Source: Eublepharis macularius
Lineage: Eukaryota > Chordata > Lepidosauria > Squamata > Eublepharidae
Assembly: GCF_028583425.1 (NCBI RefSeq)
Contig: NC_072807.1
Location: forward strand, 29,703,001 to 29,767,000
Reading direction: 5' to 3'
DNA length: 64,000 nt
The number at the start of each line of letters is the position of its first letter. Position 1 is the first letter of the stretch. Under the pieces are notes generated by a model. That model saw only the letters and a list, made by a program, of their open reading frames with translations, had not been told where the DNA came from and searched no databases. Positions 63,014 to 64,000 of the stretch are shown here, in pieces. Both the position numbers and the translations under genes were made by a program.

Positions 63014-63447
63014 CAGGGGTCATTTCGTAGAAAAAGAGCTGGAGGAACTCATTAGCATAACTCGTTAGCATATGCCACACCTCTTGCCATCACTGGCAGT
63101 GTGTCATTAGTATAACTGATTTGCATATGCCACACCCCCTGACATCACCTATTCTGGCTGTTTTGGACCCAATCCTGGCCATTCAGGGCCGAAATTGGGC
63201 CCAAAATGGCAAAAAGGGGCTGAAAATGGCCGAAAAGGGGCCCAAAATGGTCAGAACCAGGCCGGTGATGAGCAGGAGGAGTAATCCACCACCTGTCAGA
63301 GGCACGATCCAGGCCATTTCGGCCCCAATCCAGGCCGAAATGGGCCCAAAATGGCCGAGTCAGGTGGGCAGGGCCATCTGACATGTGACCTCTTTGGGGA
63401 ACTGCTGGAACTGCGTTCCTGTGCGTTCCCCCTCAAAATGAGCCCTG
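63014..63447 (+). mobile_element. hAT-type MITE, family C
   Basis: 434 bp beginning CAGGGGTCATTTCG and ending AAAATGAGCCCTG, with a perfect 8-bp target duplication GTACTTCC (63006-63013 and 63448-63455). The interior holds two copies of a unit containing cattag(c/t)ataact and gcatatgccacacc, plus several inverted ggcc(g)aaatgggcccaaaatggc motifs. The ORFs in both strands here are by-products of these repeats. Confidence 0.88.
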
Positions 63448-63941
63448 GTACTTCCTAAAAAAGTAAAACAACCAGTGTTTCGGCTGCAGAAACTTCATGG
63501 ATTGTTAATCAGCAAGTCAATTATCAGTCATGTTAAGTTGCATATTTTAGGTTATGCAAATGGACTTTCATATATGGGCTCCGTGTTCATTTATTGCTCT
63601 GCATTTTGACATTGTTTGGCACTTTCATTATAAAAGGTTTCTAACCCTTGATCTAGTCCCGTGAGTGTTGTAGCATCAGAGGCCATGTATATTTTTGAGA
63701 ACAGGGTGGTTTATCAGATCTCTGCTCCTGGAAAAGGCAGCAATCTTTCACAAGAACTTCCGGTAGCTCGCTCTGCTCCTGGGAATAGGGGATCGTTTAT
63801 CTGGCTCTGATCACCTTTGAAACTGGTCCAAGGAACAGTCTTTGCGAAAACAGAATGTAGGCGAACAAATGCAAACATGGGACAAAGCATAATGATATGA
63901 CATATGAGACTGCCTTAGTTTAGGCCTGCTTTGATGACTAA

Positions 63942-64000
63942 CAATGCAATCCTAAGCAGAGTTATCCCTGTCTAAGCCCATAGAAATCAATGGGCTTAGA
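63942..64000. repeat. Palindromic element cut by the window end
   Basis: aatgcaatcctaagcagagt, then tctaagcccatagaa and the start of the return arm atgggcttaga. The rest lies beyond the window. Confidence 0.7.

Larger units (their letters stand above)
49760..64000. other. Region downstream of LEO1, no gene recognised
   Basis: I read both strands for conserved protein segments and saw none. Content that can be named: SINEs at 51541-51745, 51930-52040, 56735-56860, 60985-61165 and 61195-61460; MITEs at 58444, 59527 and 63014; a Helitron at 60404; palindromes at 58351 and 63942; and short tandem duplications at 56606 and 62147. The rest looks like non-coding unique sequence. Confidence 0.65.

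Noticed and set aside
63121..63384. ORFs on both strands near 63.2 kb
   Set aside because: They are produced by the internal sub-repeats of the family C MITE.
49760..64000. MAPK6 or another neighbour gene expected next to LEO1
   Set aside because: I looked for conserved kinase or other protein segments in the region and found none. Any such gene must lie outside the window.

Overview
This is a stretch of vertebrate nuclear chromosome. Two multi-exon genes with GT-AG introns sit in a sea of SINE, LINE and short DNA-transposon copies. The repeat mix (MIR/CORE-type and tRNA-Ala-like SINEs, 5S-rRNA-like SINEs, hAT-type MITEs, LINE 3' ends reading 'tttatatcccgccctcc') points to a squamate reptile, probably a lizard. 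The species cannot be fixed from the sequence alone.

Region 1 (1-29300, + strand) holds TMOD3, the ubiquitous tropomodulin that caps actin-filament pointed ends. All nine coding exons are present and in frame (3730-25312), giving a 352-residue protein. The non-coding first exon and promoter lie upstream of the window. A long, mostly repeat-free 3' UTR runs to about 27.6-29.3 kb. The introns carry MIR-like SINEs, LINE fragments, hAT MITEs and a 97-bp foldback.

Region 2 (about 29300-32700) is a short intergenic spacer with a perfectly bounded hAT MITE, a second degenerate copy of it and LINE debris.

Region 3 (32700-49755, + strand) holds LEO1, a subunit of the PAF1 transcription-elongation complex. 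A CpG-rich promoter is followed by twelve in-frame coding exons (32945-49590, 680 residues) and a short 3' UTR ending at AATAAA 49731. Its introns carry an almost perfect 54-bp-arm inverted repeat, two 5S-type SINEs, a tandem tRNA-Ala-type SINE pair and a hairpin-forming MITE 72 bp upstream of exon 6.

Region 4 (49755-64000) shows no convincing coding exon. It holds SINEs, a non-autonomous Helitron, and hAT MITEs with exact 8-bp target duplications.

The two genes do not form a pathway together. Their adjacency is the known TMOD3-LEO1 synteny (human 15q21), but here both are on the same strand, whereas from memory they are convergent in human and mouse. I found no undescribed biological system. 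The most useful observations are the gene orientation, Ala at TMOD3 position 71, the cleanly bounded transposons with target-site duplications, and several long palindromes inside introns.
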